Below, piece by piece: positions 1 through 9,133 of a stretch of DNA of 46,443 bases. The notes beneath the pieces are model-generated. The model saw only the letters and a list, made by a program, of their open reading frames with translations, searched no databases and had not been told where the DNA came from. The stretch covers positions 1 through 46,443 of the forward strand of contig CAYYNQ010000110.1 of NCBI GenBank assembly GCA_964473105.1. Direction: 5' to 3'. The position numbers and the translations under genes were made by a program. Origin of the DNA: CAYYNQ01 sp964473105 (GTDB lineage: Bacteria; Sumerlaeota; Sumerlaeia; MVZB01). Positions within the stretch are counted from its first letter, which is position 1; each line of letters starts with the position of its first letter.

Positions 1-1
1 C

Positions 2-619
2 CACGCCGTTCCCTACTTCCTTCCTGTCACCTACATCTTTCACCCGACACGCAACCTGGTCCGCCTCTCTGACGGCCTGATGGGCGTAACCAACAACCTC
101 CAACTTGCCGATCGTTTGAGGCAGTACCGAAACCTCGGTCGTGACCGTGATGGCAGGTGTGTGGATATTGGCTATAACAGCAGGCTTGATGAAATTCAGG
201 CCGCATTTCTGGAAATAAAACTTGGAAGCCTTGATGAGGATAATGAGGATCGTATTGCGAACGCGTCCTACTATGATACAGCACTCAATGCCGATGCATT
301 TGTGAAGCCCTCCGAAGTGGCTGAAGGGGAGCATGTGTACAGCCACTACACGGTCCGGCATTCAAAAAGGGATGATGTCCTGAAATTCCTGAGAGAGAGA
401 ATGATTGAATCGATGGTTTATTACCCCCTTCCCCTTCATCTGGAGCCTTGCTTTGCCTACCAGGGTTACCAGAAGGGACACTTTCCGGTTGCAGAGCAAT
501 TGTGCAGTGATGTTTTGTCACTTCCCGTTTCGCCGGGCCTGACCCGAAGGGAACTGGAGCAGGTTGTTCATGCCTTGGACCTGTATGCCCAAACCTATTC
601 CGCCCCAGCACCGAACTGA
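2..619 (+). CDS. DegT/DnrJ/EryC1-type aminotransferase family protein, 5' end outside the window
   Basis: C-terminal half of a PLP-fold sugar aminotransferase of the DegT/DnrJ/EryC1/StrS family, which normally makes amino sugars for surface glycans. The frame is open from base 2, so the gene begins upstream. Recognisable family stretches are LADRLRQYRNLGRD, GYNSRLDEIQAAFLEIKL and the end region YYPLPLHLEPCF with the final LPVSPGLTR. The first ATG inside the window (80) is not a believable start because the family pattern continues upstream as FHPTRNLVRLSDG. At that site the family normally has a lysine that forms the Schiff base with PLP; here an arginine is read, and several neighbouring conserved glycines are also different. 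Either the first 80 bases are poor sequence or the enzyme has lost PLP chemistry. Family assignment is good; substrate cannot be told. Confidence 0.85.
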   Translation, partial: HAVPYFLPVTYIFHPTRNLVRLSDGLMGVTNNLQLADRLRQYRNLGRDRDGRCVDIGYNSRLDEIQAAFLEIKLGSLDEDNEDRIANASYYDTALNADAFVKPSEVAEGEHVYSHYTVRHSKRDDVLKFLRERMIESMVYYPLPLHLEPCFAYQGYQKGHFPVAEQLCSDVLSLPVSPGLTRRELEQVVHALDLYAQTYSAPAPN

Positions 620-807
620 ACCTGGCCGGTCCGGCATGGCGGACATTTGCAGGTGTGATTATTTTCAAGCCTTGAATATCATTACGGGACGGGATTTTCC
701 CCGTATGATGTCACGTTGGCGGGGGCGTGTCCCCATGGGGATATGGGTGGACAAACTCCTGGGTCGTGCCGGTATCCGGCCGATACCCGGCCCCTTGGTT
801 TGAGGCA

Positions 808-1944
808 ATGGCTGAGAACATAAAAAATGACAAATATTTCATGAAGAAGGTCCTGAAGCTGGCCGAGAAAGGCCGGGGCCTGACTTCGCCCAATCCAATG
901 GTCGGTGCGGTTGTCGTCAGGGATGGAAAAATTGCCGGTCGTGGTCATCACGAAAAAAAGGCGGTAGAACATGCTGAAATACGTGCTCTGAAAGCGGCAG
1001 GTAGTTCGAGTCGCGGAGCGACACTCTATGTAAATCTCGAACCATGTTCCCACAAGGGCCGCACTCCCCCGTGTGTTGATGAAATCATCAGGTCGGGAAT
1101 TAGCCGGGTAGTCACGTCAATGGTCGACCCCAATCCACGGGTATTCGGGAAGGGGATTGAGAGGCTCAGGCGTCAGGGGATCGATGTTGATGTCGGTTGC
1201 ATGGAGAAGGAAGCGCGGAGACTCAATGAATATTTTGTTGTGTTTCATGAGTATAAAAGACCCTTTATCACGCTAAAATGGGCCATGACCGCCTGTGGAC
1301 GGACGTCACATGATGCCGGTTATGCACGATGGATCAGCAACAGGAAATCAAGGGAGTATGTCCACCGACAGCGGTCATATCACGAGGCAATCATGATTGG
1401 CATTGGCACTGTCCTGGCCGATGACCCCATGCTTAATGTAAGGCTGCCGAATTTCAAGGGACGCCAGCCGATCAAAATCATCATCGACGGCGGGCTTGCG
1501 CTCCCTACCCGGGCAAGATTGCTGAGGCACAAGGGCAGAAATGATGTGATTATTTGTTGTTCCCAGCAAGCAAAGGACGAGATCGCCCGTCATTTTGAAT
1601 CGGATACCTGCAGGGTTATCCGGGTTCCGGGGGAGAGGCGTGTTATCGATCTGAACCAGGTCCTTGTCAAGCTTGCCGAGATGAACATCCAGTCCGTTTT
1701 CGTTGAGGGCGGGCGTCAGATACACACGGCACTCCTGAAACTGGGCCTGGTCGACAAGGTTATGGCCTTTATTTCCCCCAAGATCATAGGCGGGGAACTT
1801 GTCAGGTCACCGGTGGAAAATCTCCAGTTAACAAACCTTGATCAGGCCCTGAATCTTCAGGAGACTCAGTGGAAAACCTTTGGGGATGATATCTGCATGG
1901 AGAGTTATTATGGACGGCAAGGGGAACTTCCCGAAAAAAAATGA
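808..1944 (+). CDS. ribD: RibD, bifunctional riboflavin deaminase/reductase
   Basis: Cytosolic enzyme of riboflavin synthesis: it deaminates diaminohydroxyphosphoribosylaminopyrimidine and then reduces the ribosyl side chain. The N-terminal deaminase domain (about residues 8-150) shows TSPNPMVGAVVV and the zinc site HAE followed by PCSHKGRTPPC. The C-terminal reductase domain (about 155-365) shows FITLKWAMTACGR, GIGTVLADDPMLNVR and FVEGGRQIHTALL. From ATG 808 the protein has 378 residues, normal for the family. The frame is open further up, but the extra residues from 727 are not RibD-like; an ATG at 841 is another possible start. The 190 bases upstream fold into GC-rich hairpins (for example around 768-791) but do not resemble an FMN riboswitch. 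It leads a same-strand run with glyS, with 76 bases between them. No other riboflavin genes are in the window. Confidence 0.95.
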   Translation: MAENIKNDKYFMKKVLKLAEKGRGLTSPNPMVGAVVVRDGKIAGRGHHEKKAVEHAEIRALKAAGSSSRGATLYVNLEPCSHKGRTPPCVDEIIRSGISRVVTSMVDPNPRVFGKGIERLRRQGIDVDVGCMEKEARRLNEYFVVFHEYKRPFITLKWAMTACGRTSHDAGYARWISNRKSREYVHRQRSYHEAIMIGIGTVLADDPMLNVRLPNFKGRQPIKIIIDGGLALPTRARLLRHKGRNDVIICCSQQAKDEIARHFESDTCRVIRVPGERRVIDLNQVLVKLAEMNIQSVFVEGGRQIHTALLKLGLVDKVMAFISPKIIGGELVRSPVENLQLTNLDQALNLQETQWKTFGDDICMESYYGRQGELPEKK

Positions 1945-2020
1945 AGAACTGACTGGGCCTGAATGGCTCAAATTTTACGATGGGCGTTATTATGTTTAAA
2001 ACGAAGGAGGGCCACTCAAT

Positions 2021-3547
2021 ATGTCTTTGAATCTTGAAATGATTGTCTCGCTTTGCAAACGGCGTGGATTTGTCTTCCAGAGTAGTGAGATCTACGGAGG
2101 GATGACTGCTTGTTATGACTATGGCCCCCTGGGCGTTGAACTGAAGCGCAATGTCAGGGAGGCCTGGTGGAGATCCATGGTCCAGGAGCGTGATGATGTT
2201 GAGGGAATCGAATGTTCAATCCTGATGCATCCTGACGTCTGGAAGGCATCGGGTCATGTCGAAAACTTCACGGATCCCCTTGTGGATTGCAGGGAGTGCA
2301 AGGCCCGTTCACGTGCCGACCAGATTGACTCCTACACTGCACGATATCGGGTCACGGGGAAGTTGAGCACGGGTGATTCGGAGGAAGAACCCCGGGAAGG
2401 GATTCTGGAGGTTGAACTGGGCCCGCAGGTGCCGTCTGATGTCATCCGGCCCGGGTTTACGCAGGACAAGCAGGTGTTCTCCGTGGTGGACCGAATCGAG
2501 TTTGTCGAGTCTCCGGTCCCCTGTCAAAATTGCGGAAACCGTACCCTGACCGAACCCAGGTTTTTCAACCTGTTGTTCAGGACACATGTTGGCGCCATTG
2601 AGGATTCTTCATCGACCGTATTCATGCGGCCTGAGACCGCACAGGGAATGTTCGTCAATTATGAAAATGTCAGGGGCGCCATGCGACGCAAGCTGCCGTT
2701 CGGGATTGCCCAGGTCGGCAGGAGTTTCCGCAACGAAATAACTACACGTCAGTTCATTTTCAGGACGCTGGAGTTCGAGCAGATGGAAATGGAATATTTC
2801 TGTGAACCCGGGACCGATGATGAATGGTTCAGGCACTGGGTCCAGGAGCGATACAACTGGTATCTTCGTTACGGGATACGCGCAGGAAACCTCAGGCTGC
2901 GGAAACATGACCAGGATGAATTGGCCCACTACAGCAGCTCGTGTTACGATATTGAGTATCAATTCCCGATGGGCTGGGGTGAACTGGAGGGGATCGCTCA
3001 TCGTGGATGCTATGATCTGGACTGCCATATGAAACAATCGGGCAAGGATCTTCAGTATTTCGATCAAGCCAGTAACAAAAAATATCTGCCGCACGTCATT
3101 GAACCGGCGGCCGGTGTCGACCGAACCGCCTTGACTTTTCTGATGGATGCCTGGAATGAGGAGGAGGTTGATGGACGGATGCGCACGGTCCTGAAATTCC
3201 ATCCCGCAATCGCTCCCGTCAAGGTAGCCGTACTGCCCTTGTTAAAGAAAAAGCCCGAGATCGTCGAGATCTGCCGGCGATTGACCAGTGACCTCAAGCA
3301 GTATTGGAAAGCCACCTATGATGACACAGCCGCAATCGGGAAACTCTACCGTCGTCAGGACGAGATCGGTACCCCATTCTGCGTGACGGTAGATGTTGAG
3401 AGCCTTGATGATAACAGGGCCACGGTGCGTGAACGGGATAGCATGTCCCAGGAGCGTGTTGATCTGGATCAAATATCCGATTATCTCCGGGAACGGATCA
3501 TCATGAATCCTGAAAAAGTTACCGATCCGGTAGCGATGGACTCCTGA
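2021..3547 (+). CDS. glyS: Glycyl-tRNA synthetase, alpha2 (single-chain) type
   Basis: Class II aminoacyl-tRNA synthetase that charges tRNA-Gly, of the homodimeric type found in Gram-positives, archaea and eukaryotes rather than the alpha2beta2 type of most proteobacteria. Residues near the start (RRGFVFQSSEIYGG, DYGPLGVELKRN) are diagnostic. Two cysteine pairs (CREC near residue 90 and CQNC near 168) probably form a zinc-binding insertion. Motif 2 is SFRNEITTRQ and motif 3 is GVDRTALTFL. The C-terminal anticodon-binding domain begins near FHPAIAPVKVAVLPL. Length is 508 residues, slightly long for the family because of the insertion around residues 95-165. The start is fixed by a strong ribosome site AAGGAGG at 2004-2010, ten bases before ATG 2021. 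Confidence 0.96.
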   Translation: MSLNLEMIVSLCKRRGFVFQSSEIYGGMTACYDYGPLGVELKRNVREAWWRSMVQERDDVEGIECSILMHPDVWKASGHVENFTDPLVDCRECKARSRADQIDSYTARYRVTGKLSTGDSEEEPREGILEVELGPQVPSDVIRPGFTQDKQVFSVVDRIEFVESPVPCQNCGNRTLTEPRFFNLLFRTHVGAIEDSSSTVFMRPETAQGMFVNYENVRGAMRRKLPFGIAQVGRSFRNEITTRQFIFRTLEFEQMEMEYFCEPGTDDEWFRHWVQERYNWYLRYGIRAGNLRLRKHDQDELAHYSSSCYDIEYQFPMGWGELEGIAHRGCYDLDCHMKQSGKDLQYFDQASNKKYLPHVIEPAAGVDRTALTFLMDAWNEEEVDGRMRTVLKFHPAIAPVKVAVLPLLKKKPEIVEICRRLTSDLKQYWKATYDDTAAIGKLYRRQDEIGTPFCVTVDVESLDDNRATVRERDSMSQERVDLDQISDYLRERIIMNPEKVTDPVAMDS

Positions 3548-3566
3548 GGCAGGATCCCCAGCCAAC

Positions 3567-4301
3567 ATGTCCCGAAAACCCGTGATTGCGCTCAATACCG
3601 ATACGTTCAAGGACTCAAACGGTATCATTACAGGTGTCCGGTCTCCGTATTGGATGGCCGTTGCTGCTGCTGGTGGGATACCGTTTTTACTGCCCGATAT
3701 GGATTCAGCGACTGATCTCCGGGCTTCCCTTGCTGCGGCTGACGGACTAGTCCTGACCGGGGGTGATGACTTGCGTCCCGAGAGGCTTGGAGAATCCCTG
3801 CATCCCAGGGCCGATCCGGTCACAAGAAACCGGGACCGGGCGGATTTTGGGCTGATTGATATTATTCTGGAAACCCGGATGCCGACCCTTGCTATCTGCC
3901 TTGGCTTTCAGGAACTCAATATACAATGTGGCGGGACCATTTGGCAGGACCTCGAGGATGAAAATCCAATGGCCATCCCACACCGTGGTCGTGGCAAGAT
4001 GAAATTCCTGTATCACGATATCGAGGTAAAGGCCGGTACCCATTTGTCCCGAACGTGGCGGGGTGCATCCAAAGTCAGGGTAAACAGCGCTCATCACCAA
4101 GCCGTGCGGGATCTCGGTTCCGGCTTGAATGCGGTCGCCGTGTCCGGCGACGGTATTATAGAGGCTGTTGAAATGGACGCCCATCCCGGGCTGTTGGGCG
4201 TGCAATGGCACCCCGAGAGAATGATGGATGACCCGACACAGATGAGCCTGTTCAGTTCGCTAGTTGAGGCTGCGAGTGCGGGAATCGATATCGCCGGGTA
4301 A
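3567..4301 (+). CDS. Class I glutamine amidotransferase-like hydrolase (peptidase C26, PuuD-like)
   Basis: A 244-residue single-domain protein of the gamma-glutamyl-GABA hydrolase/peptidase C26 family, which cleave gamma-glutamyl amide bonds with a Cys-His-Glu triad. The nucleophile elbow is AICLGFQELNI (Cys near residue 112), and the His-Glu pair is in GVQWHPE near the C-terminus. GLVLTGGDDL is the usual oxyanion-loop region and NSAHHQAV is also family-typical. The natural substrate is not evident: PuuD serves putrescine breakdown, but no other putrescine genes are nearby. It lies 19 bases after glyS, so is probably co-transcribed, and is followed by a hairpin at 4314-4334. Start ATG 3567 has only a modest GAGG/AGGA ribosome site about 12-17 bases upstream. 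Confidence 0.85.
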   Translation: MSRKPVIALNTDTFKDSNGIITGVRSPYWMAVAAAGGIPFLLPDMDSATDLRASLAAADGLVLTGGDDLRPERLGESLHPRADPVTRNRDRADFGLIDIILETRMPTLAICLGFQELNIQCGGTIWQDLEDENPMAIPHRGRGKMKFLYHDIEVKAGTHLSRTWRGASKVRVNSAHHQAVRDLGSGLNAVAVSGDGIIEAVEMDAHPGLLGVQWHPERMMDDPTQMSLFSSLVEAASAGIDIAG

Positions 4302-4313
4302 ATCAAACCATGG

Positions 4314-4334
4314 AAGACTCGAAAAACGAGTCTT
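4314..4334 (+). terminator. Perfect hairpin between the amidotransferase-like gene and def
   Basis: AAGACTCG, a five-A loop, then CGAGTCTT: a perfect 8-bp stem starting 12 bases after the stop codon at 4301. No T run follows (TCTTATAG), so it is at best a weak intrinsic terminator; it may instead protect or separate the upstream mRNA end. Confidence 0.35.
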
Positions 4335-4376
4335 ATAGTATTCCGGTTGAACTAGGACAGGAGTTGGATATCATTC

Positions 4377-4919
4377 ATGGCAGTTCTGGATATCAGGATT
4401 TATGATGATCCCGTCCTCAGGGAGCGGGCCTCGGTGGTCGAGGAAGTAACCGATCGATATCGGATACTGGGCGATGACATGATAGAGACCATGATGTCTG
4501 CGCGAGGTATCGGACTTGCCGCAAATCAAATCGGTCTTGCCGAAAGAATTGTTGTTGTTGATGTCCACTGGCCGGCTCATGAGAAGAGGAAGAAAAAAGC
4601 TCCCCCGCCGCTGGTCCTGATTAACCCCGAGGTTCTCGAGACGGCGGATGAAGATGATGTCCAGAGTGAAGGTTGCCTGAGCCTTCCCGGGATTGAGGGG
4701 GATGTCTGGCGTCCCGTGTGGATTCGCTACCGTTTCCAGGATCCCGGGGGGGGATGGCATGAGAAGGATGCCAAGAATCTCGAGGCCCGCTGTATCCTTC
4801 ATGAAATAGATCACCTCGACGGGGTGCTTTTCATGGATCATATGAAACCGAAGGAGCGACGTGAGATCGCGGGTAGACTCTCTGTCCTGAGAAAAACAAG
4901 GCTGGACTCGGGGGCGTGA
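4377..4919 (+). CDS. def: Peptide deformylase
   Basis: Removes the formyl group from the N-terminal methionine of new proteins. All three metal-site motifs are present: GIGLAANQIG (motif 1, about residue 43), EGCLSLP (motif 2, metal-binding Cys) and HEIDHLDG (motif 3, HExxH). The 180-residue length is normal. An unusual lysine- and proline-rich insertion sits between motifs 1 and 2 (KRKKKAPPP). A GGACAGGAG ribosome site lies at about 4354-4362. The stop TGA overlaps a possible GTG start of the following rel frame (GTGA, 4916-4919). def next to rel rather than fmt is not the common arrangement. Confidence 0.95.
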   Translation: MAVLDIRIYDDPVLRERASVVEEVTDRYRILGDDMIETMMSARGIGLAANQIGLAERIVVVDVHWPAHEKRKKKAPPPLVLINPEVLETADEDDVQSEGCLSLPGIEGDVWRPVWIRYRFQDPGGGWHEKDAKNLEARCILHEIDHLDGVLFMDHMKPKERREIAGRLSVLRKTRLDSGA

Positions 4920-5023
4920 GATCTCAGCTCGTTGAAAAATCCGATATTTCCCCCTGCTTTATATCGTTTCGGTACCTTGCGCCGGATCATATCCTCATAG
5001 CGCCAGATTCAAAAGACTCGTCT

Positions 5024-7252
5024 ATGGACGCCGTGCATCTTCCACAGTTCAAAGGTACTCCGTCAGTCGATGAAATAATATCCGGTATTAAAATACCACT
5101 CGATCCAGTTGAGGAGGGGATGATCCGGGATGCTTATAAACTCGCACAGGAGTTACATCAGGGTCAGTTGAGAAAATCCGGGGACCCGTATTTCACGCAT
5201 TGTGCACATGTCGCCTACCTATTGGCCCGACTTGTCAATGACCCGTCCACAGTCGCTGCCGGTCTGTTGCACGACACCCTGGAGGACTGTGGTGCGACTT
5301 TCAAGGAGTTGGCGGCCCGTTTCCCGGATCCGGTAGCTGATTTGGTTGATGGTGTCACCAAAATCTCGTCGTTGAACTATTCGAGTGATATAGAGCACCA
5401 GGCGGATAATCTTCGCAAGATGATTCTGGCGATGACGAAAGATGTCCGGGTTGTCCTGATCAAGCTGTGTGACCGCTTGCATAACATGCAGACCCTCGAT
5501 CATCTCCGTCCGGATAGGCAGAGAGCCATTTCCCGGGTAACTATGGATATTTATGCGCCTCTTGCCAACCGCCTTGGAATGACGCGAATAAGGTCGCTGC
5601 TCGAGGATCTCAGCATGAAATACCTTTCGCCCGGCGCATACGACAGGATATCCGAAAAAATGGAGGGTCGTGAGCCAAGGGACCAAAGGATAGTTGATAT
5701 CACCCGCAAGCAACTTGGTGAACAGTTGAAGAGGAATTCCATCAACTACCATATCCAGGGCAGGAGGAAACACCTTTTCAGCCTGTATCAGAAGATGAAG
5801 GAGCAGGGCCTGAGCCTGGATGAGGTACATGACATCCTGGCGGTGCGTGTGATCACGGATAATATTCGGGATTGCTATGAGATCCTCGGGATTGTCCATA
5901 GTATATGGAAACCGATCGACGGACGCTTCAAGGATTATATTGCGGCGTCCAAGGAGAACGGATACCGATCAATCCACACATCCGTGATCGGGGTTGAAGA
6001 TGAAATCACTGAAATCCAGATCCGTACCCGCGAGATGCATGAGATTGCCGAGGAAGGGATAGCCGCGCACTGGAAATACAAGGAGAAAATAAGCTCCGGA
6101 GATGGGACGCGCGCACAGAATGAGGGACGCAGGGTGTCATGGCTTCGTCAACTGGTGGACTGGCTGACGGATGTCCGTGACCCCGCGGAGTTCATGCGGG
6201 AACTCAAGCGTGATGTCTATGAGCAATCGGTCTTCTGTTATACGCCGGCGGGTGAGATCATCGAGTTGCAGCAGGGGTCGACAGCATTGGACATGGCCTA
6301 TCGGGTCCACACCGATATAGGACACCATTGCTCGGGCTCCCGTATAAACAGCCGAATGGTATCGATTCGGACAGAACTCCAGACCGGGGATGTTGTCGAG
6401 ATCCTGACCAGCAAGTCGTCTCACCCCACACCGGACTGGCTGAACTTTGTGAAGTCGGGGCGGGCTCGCAACAAGATCAGGCATTGGCTAAAGGAAAGCC
6501 AGCGGGAGATGTTCCTTGAACAGGGTCGCCAGAAACTGCTTGAGCAGGTCCGGTCGAGATATGGCTCCAGGGTTGACCTGGACACCGCCTTGAAGGCACT
6601 CTCGGCCCACCTGAAGCTATATTCCGTCCATAGTGTTGAAGAACTACTGGTTGATACGGGTTGTGGAAACGTCCGTTTGGCCAGTCTCATGCACAAGCTG
6701 GATCTCGAGTACGGTGAGAAACCGGCTGCCCGATCCGCGATACCCCGTAAAGTGTCTCGTGATACACGACGGTCGCGAAATTCACGGGACAGGGTCTTGG
6801 TCGAGGGTATTGCCGGGGCCATCACCCGAATTGCCGGGTGTTGTTCACCTCTTCCCGGAGATTCAATCATTGGGTTTGTTACCCAAGGACGGGGGATCTC
6901 AATCCACAAGGTTGAATGTCGATCCCTGGAGAGAAACAGGACACGCATGCCAGGTTATGAGAGTCGTCTGCTGCATGTTGACTGGGGTCAATCGATGGTA
7001 AGCATGAAGAAGGTGGCAATTCGGCTTGTTTGTCAGGACCGCAAGGCTTTGCTCGGAGACATCACCAGTGCGATTGCCACACTGAACGTGAATATCGTCA
7101 ATTCAAACACAAACAGCAATATCCGGGACAACCGTGCCATCATCAAGCTGGTGGTTCTCGTGGATGGCAGTGACCTGTTGAATACTGTCTTGAACCGGTT
7201 GTCGACCATCCCCGGTGTCAACTCTGTTAGCCGGGTCGTCCACTCACATTGA
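5024..7252 (+). CDS. rel: Bifunctional (p)ppGpp synthetase/hydrolase Rel/SpoT
   Basis: Makes and degrades (p)ppGpp in the stringent response. Domain order is complete: HD hydrolase (RKSGDPYFTHCAHVA and HDTLED, residues about 50-90), synthetase (HDILAVRVI, FKDYIAASKENGYRSIHT, EIQIRT, about 240-350), TGS (FCYTPAGEIIELQ, about 400-460), a conserved-cysteine segment (AGCCSPLPGD) and a C-terminal ACT domain (DRKALLGDITSAIA). The HDxxED metal site is intact and the RFKD motif is the RxKD type seen in bifunctional Rel enzymes, so both activities are expected. I chose ATG 5024 because the residues before it are not family-like; a GTG at 4916 overlapping the def stop would give a 778-residue product and cannot be excluded. 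Confidence 0.95.
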   Translation: MDAVHLPQFKGTPSVDEIISGIKIPLDPVEEGMIRDAYKLAQELHQGQLRKSGDPYFTHCAHVAYLLARLVNDPSTVAAGLLHDTLEDCGATFKELAARFPDPVADLVDGVTKISSLNYSSDIEHQADNLRKMILAMTKDVRVVLIKLCDRLHNMQTLDHLRPDRQRAISRVTMDIYAPLANRLGMTRIRSLLEDLSMKYLSPGAYDRISEKMEGREPRDQRIVDITRKQLGEQLKRNSINYHIQGRRKHLFSLYQKMKEQGLSLDEVHDILAVRVITDNIRDCYEILGIVHSIWKPIDGRFKDYIAASKENGYRSIHTSVIGVEDEITEIQIRTREMHEIAEEGIAAHWKYKEKISSGDGTRAQNEGRRVSWLRQLVDWLTDVRDPAEFMRELKRDVYEQSVFCYTPAGEIIELQQGSTALDMAYRVHTDIGHHCSGSRINSRMVSIRTELQTGDVVEILTSKSSHPTPDWLNFVKSGRARNKIRHWLKESQREMFLEQGRQKLLEQVRSRYGSRVDLDTALKALSAHLKLYSVHSVEELLVDTGCGNVRLASLMHKLDLEYGEKPAARSAIPRKVSRDTRRSRNSRDRVLVEGIAGAITRIAGCCSPLPGDSIIGFVTQGRGISIHKVECRSLERNRTRMPGYESRLLHVDWGQSMVSMKKVAIRLVCQDRKALLGDITSAIATLNVNIVNSNTNSNIRDNRAIIKLVVLVDGSDLLNTVLNRLSTIPGVNSVSRVVHSH

Positions 7253-7493
7253 AGAACATCAATCACCGGGGGAGGGGGTCCCTTTCTGCCGAATCGGTGA
7301 TGCAACGGGAGGCAAGATCTATTTCTGATCTTATGGAACAGACATTTTACAGGAAACGGCGTCCCCTATTCGTAAGGGTAGATGCCGGATGATTGCAGGA
7401 TTATCTCCGGGAAGGAGCCATCATATATATCTTTCCATCTGCGCCATGAATTCAAAAAACCATACCCTGACACATCTCATGGCCTTATTATAC

Positions 7494-8378
7494 TCATCCT
7501 TGATATCCGTGCCTCTTCTCGATCAAGGCAATAAACTTCAGGTAACAACCGGGGTCAACCTCATGTGTATTGATCACATGAAACAACCTCAATACAAGTC
7601 CTCCCAGGTGGTTGCGGACACGTGTCACTAGCATATCCGGATCATAGAAGCGCCCGTGCCGGTTATTGTAACCGAACTGGCAGTAGTGAACGGCCTCCTT
7701 TTCAAAGGGGAGTTCATCCGGTCGGACACAGTTCAGGTCTGTCTGGATGGCATACTCCGTATTCAGATACAGGGGCAGGATGCAGACCCTGCCGCCTGGT
7801 TTGAGCACCCGTTCACATTCCACGATGAACCGGGAATCGCAATCCCTTTCGAAATGCTCGAATGTACAATGAAGGGACATCTTGTCTGCAAATGCGTCCT
7901 CTAGCGGCATGCTGGCCGCGTCACCGCCGATCACGTTCCCATGTAATCCCGCCCGGTAGATCAGGTCCTGTTTCCAAGGCGTGATCCCGTAAATTCTTTC
8001 GTAGATTTCCGGTGTCGGGCAGCCATCGTTGCCAATGTCGATATATGTATCACCGTATTGCAGGTCGAGCATCTCCGCGGCAACAAAGTGTTCAAGTGAT
8101 TTCTCGGAAAAATTATATGCGAGTATGTCCTGATAATAACCCCATTTGGGATAATCCGCCTTCCTGAGGTATTCCCTGTATCTCTCAACGTTGACGTGGT
8201 AGGGCTCGACACTGAAGCCCAGAACCTCGAGTCGGTTGACGATATCCTGTTGTTGATCGTCATTACAGGTGACATCTGAGGCGATCTTGGAGCATTTAAG
8301 CCGACGATAGATCCATTGGAAACGGGTTATTTTCCAGAGTTGATTGAGATGTTTATGGATGGTGTTTAACAGACTCAT
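7494..8378 (-). CDS. Class I SAM-dependent methyltransferase (type 11)
   Basis: A 294-residue cytosolic protein with a methyltransferase core in its middle. TYIDIGNDGCP (about residue 111) stands where motif I (usually DxGxGxG) should be and is degenerate. Later motifs are clearer: NVIGGDAASMPLEDAFAD, MSLHCTFEHFERD, and ECERVLKPGGRVCILPLY, which is the classic post-core strand of type 11 methyltransferases. The N-terminal 80 residues are basic and helix-rich. Such proteins often act in surface polysaccharide or lipid synthesis, but the neighbours give no direct clue. It stands alone on the minus strand between rel (convergent) and rnpB (divergent). The start ATG 8378 follows a GAGG ribosome site. 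Confidence 0.75.
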   Translation of the reverse strand: MSLLNTIHKHLNQLWKITRFQWIYRRLKCSKIASDVTCNDDQQQDIVNRLEVLGFSVEPYHVNVERYREYLRKADYPKWGYYQDILAYNFSEKSLEHFVAAEMLDLQYGDTYIDIGNDGCPTPEIYERIYGITPWKQDLIYRAGLHGNVIGGDAASMPLEDAFADKMSLHCTFEHFERDCDSRFIVECERVLKPGGRVCILPLYLNTEYAIQTDLNCVRPDELPFEKEAVHYCQFGYNNRHGRFYDPDMLVTRVRNHLGGLVLRLFHVINTHEVDPGCYLKFIALIEKRHGYQG

Positions 8379-8625
8379 TTCGGGATATCCTCAAAATAAT
8401 CAGCCGGGACTGAGCCCGTTCCATGTGGAAAAGGATCCTTTTCCCTTCGGTGTAATTCATCCCCCAACTGCGTCCAAGTCCGCATGGAGGACTGGAGTCA
8501 GGGAAAATGGTTATCACTCACGTCATCGGACTTATGGCAGTCCGGGAAACGAAGTGGTTGGGTCGATCAGGGGCAAGGATAAGGTAAATTCCCGTACCTG
8601 GGAAGGAGACCTTGCCTCTCTTCCC

Positions 8626-8671
8626 TATAATTGTACTGGACCTGACAGGCTTTCAATCAGTATGTTATGCG
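8626..8671 (+). promoter_or_regulatory. Candidate promoter elements ahead of rnpB
   Basis: Two weak possibilities. A perfect TATAAT at 8626-8631 lacks a good -35 box. CTGACA at 8642-8647 is followed, 18 bases on, by TATGCG at 8666-8671, which would start transcription within a base or two of the RNase P RNA 5' stem at 8681. The second fits the RNA end better. Neither is certain. Confidence 0.35.
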
Positions 8672-8680
8672 TGTTGATAC

Positions 8681-9102
8681 TGGGAGTGGGTAGGACGGTC
8701 GCTGGTTGTGCGTCGCCATTGGATTGTCGGCAGCAACCGGAGGAAAGTCCGGGCTCCAGAGGGCGGGATGCCTGCTAACGGCAGGGCGGGGTGACCCGAC
8801 GGATTAGTGCAACAGAAAACATACCGCCGATGGCCGGGGGATCCTGGATCCTCCGGATCAGGCAAGGTTGAAATGGTGCGGTAAGAGCGCACCGGTGGCC
8901 ATGGTAACATGACCATGTGGCAAACCCCATCCGGTGCAAGGCTGAATAGAGAGGGATGCGATGGCCCGTCGCGTTTAAACCTCCGGGTAGGCCGCTAGAA
9001 CCCGGGAGTGATCCCGGGTCCAGATGAATGATCGTCACGGCCCGGTCCATCTCACCATGGTCCGGGTGTTCGTACAAAACCCGGCTTATATACCCACTCC
9101 CG
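8681..9102 (+). ncRNA. rnpB: RNase P RNA (bacterial type A-like)
   Basis: Catalytic RNA that matures tRNA 5' ends, about 420 nt. The closing helix P1 is visible: GGGAGTGGGTA at 8682-8692 pairs perfectly with TACCCACTCCC at 9091-9101. The conserved 5' core GGAGGAAAGTCCGGGCTCC lies at about 8740-8758, and ACAGAAAACATACCGCC follows at about 8812-8828. GGTAAGAGCGCACCG is at about 8880-8894, and the 3' core partner ACAAAACCCGGCTTATA is at about 9074-9090. Long open frames on both strands across this segment are shadows of the RNA. It sits between a divergent methyltransferase gene and a lipoprotein gene that starts only 31 bases after the RNA, so that gene may be read from the rnpB promoter. Confidence 0.95.
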
Positions 9103-9133
9103 GGATTAACCGGGATTATCAGGGGGAACTGAA

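Noticed and set aside
620..807. FMN riboswitch upstream of ribD
   Set aside because: The region folds into GC-rich hairpins but lacks the conserved FMN aptamer core words.
727..807. Extended RibD start at 727
   Set aside because: The 27 extra residues do not resemble RibD; the ATG at 808 gives a normal N-terminus.
7262..7332. Two hairpins between rel and the methyltransferase gene (ATCACCG/CGGTGAT at 7262-7301, AAGATC/GATCTT at 7314-7332)
   Set aside because: Neither is followed by a T run on either strand, so I do not call a terminator, though they may separate the convergent genes.
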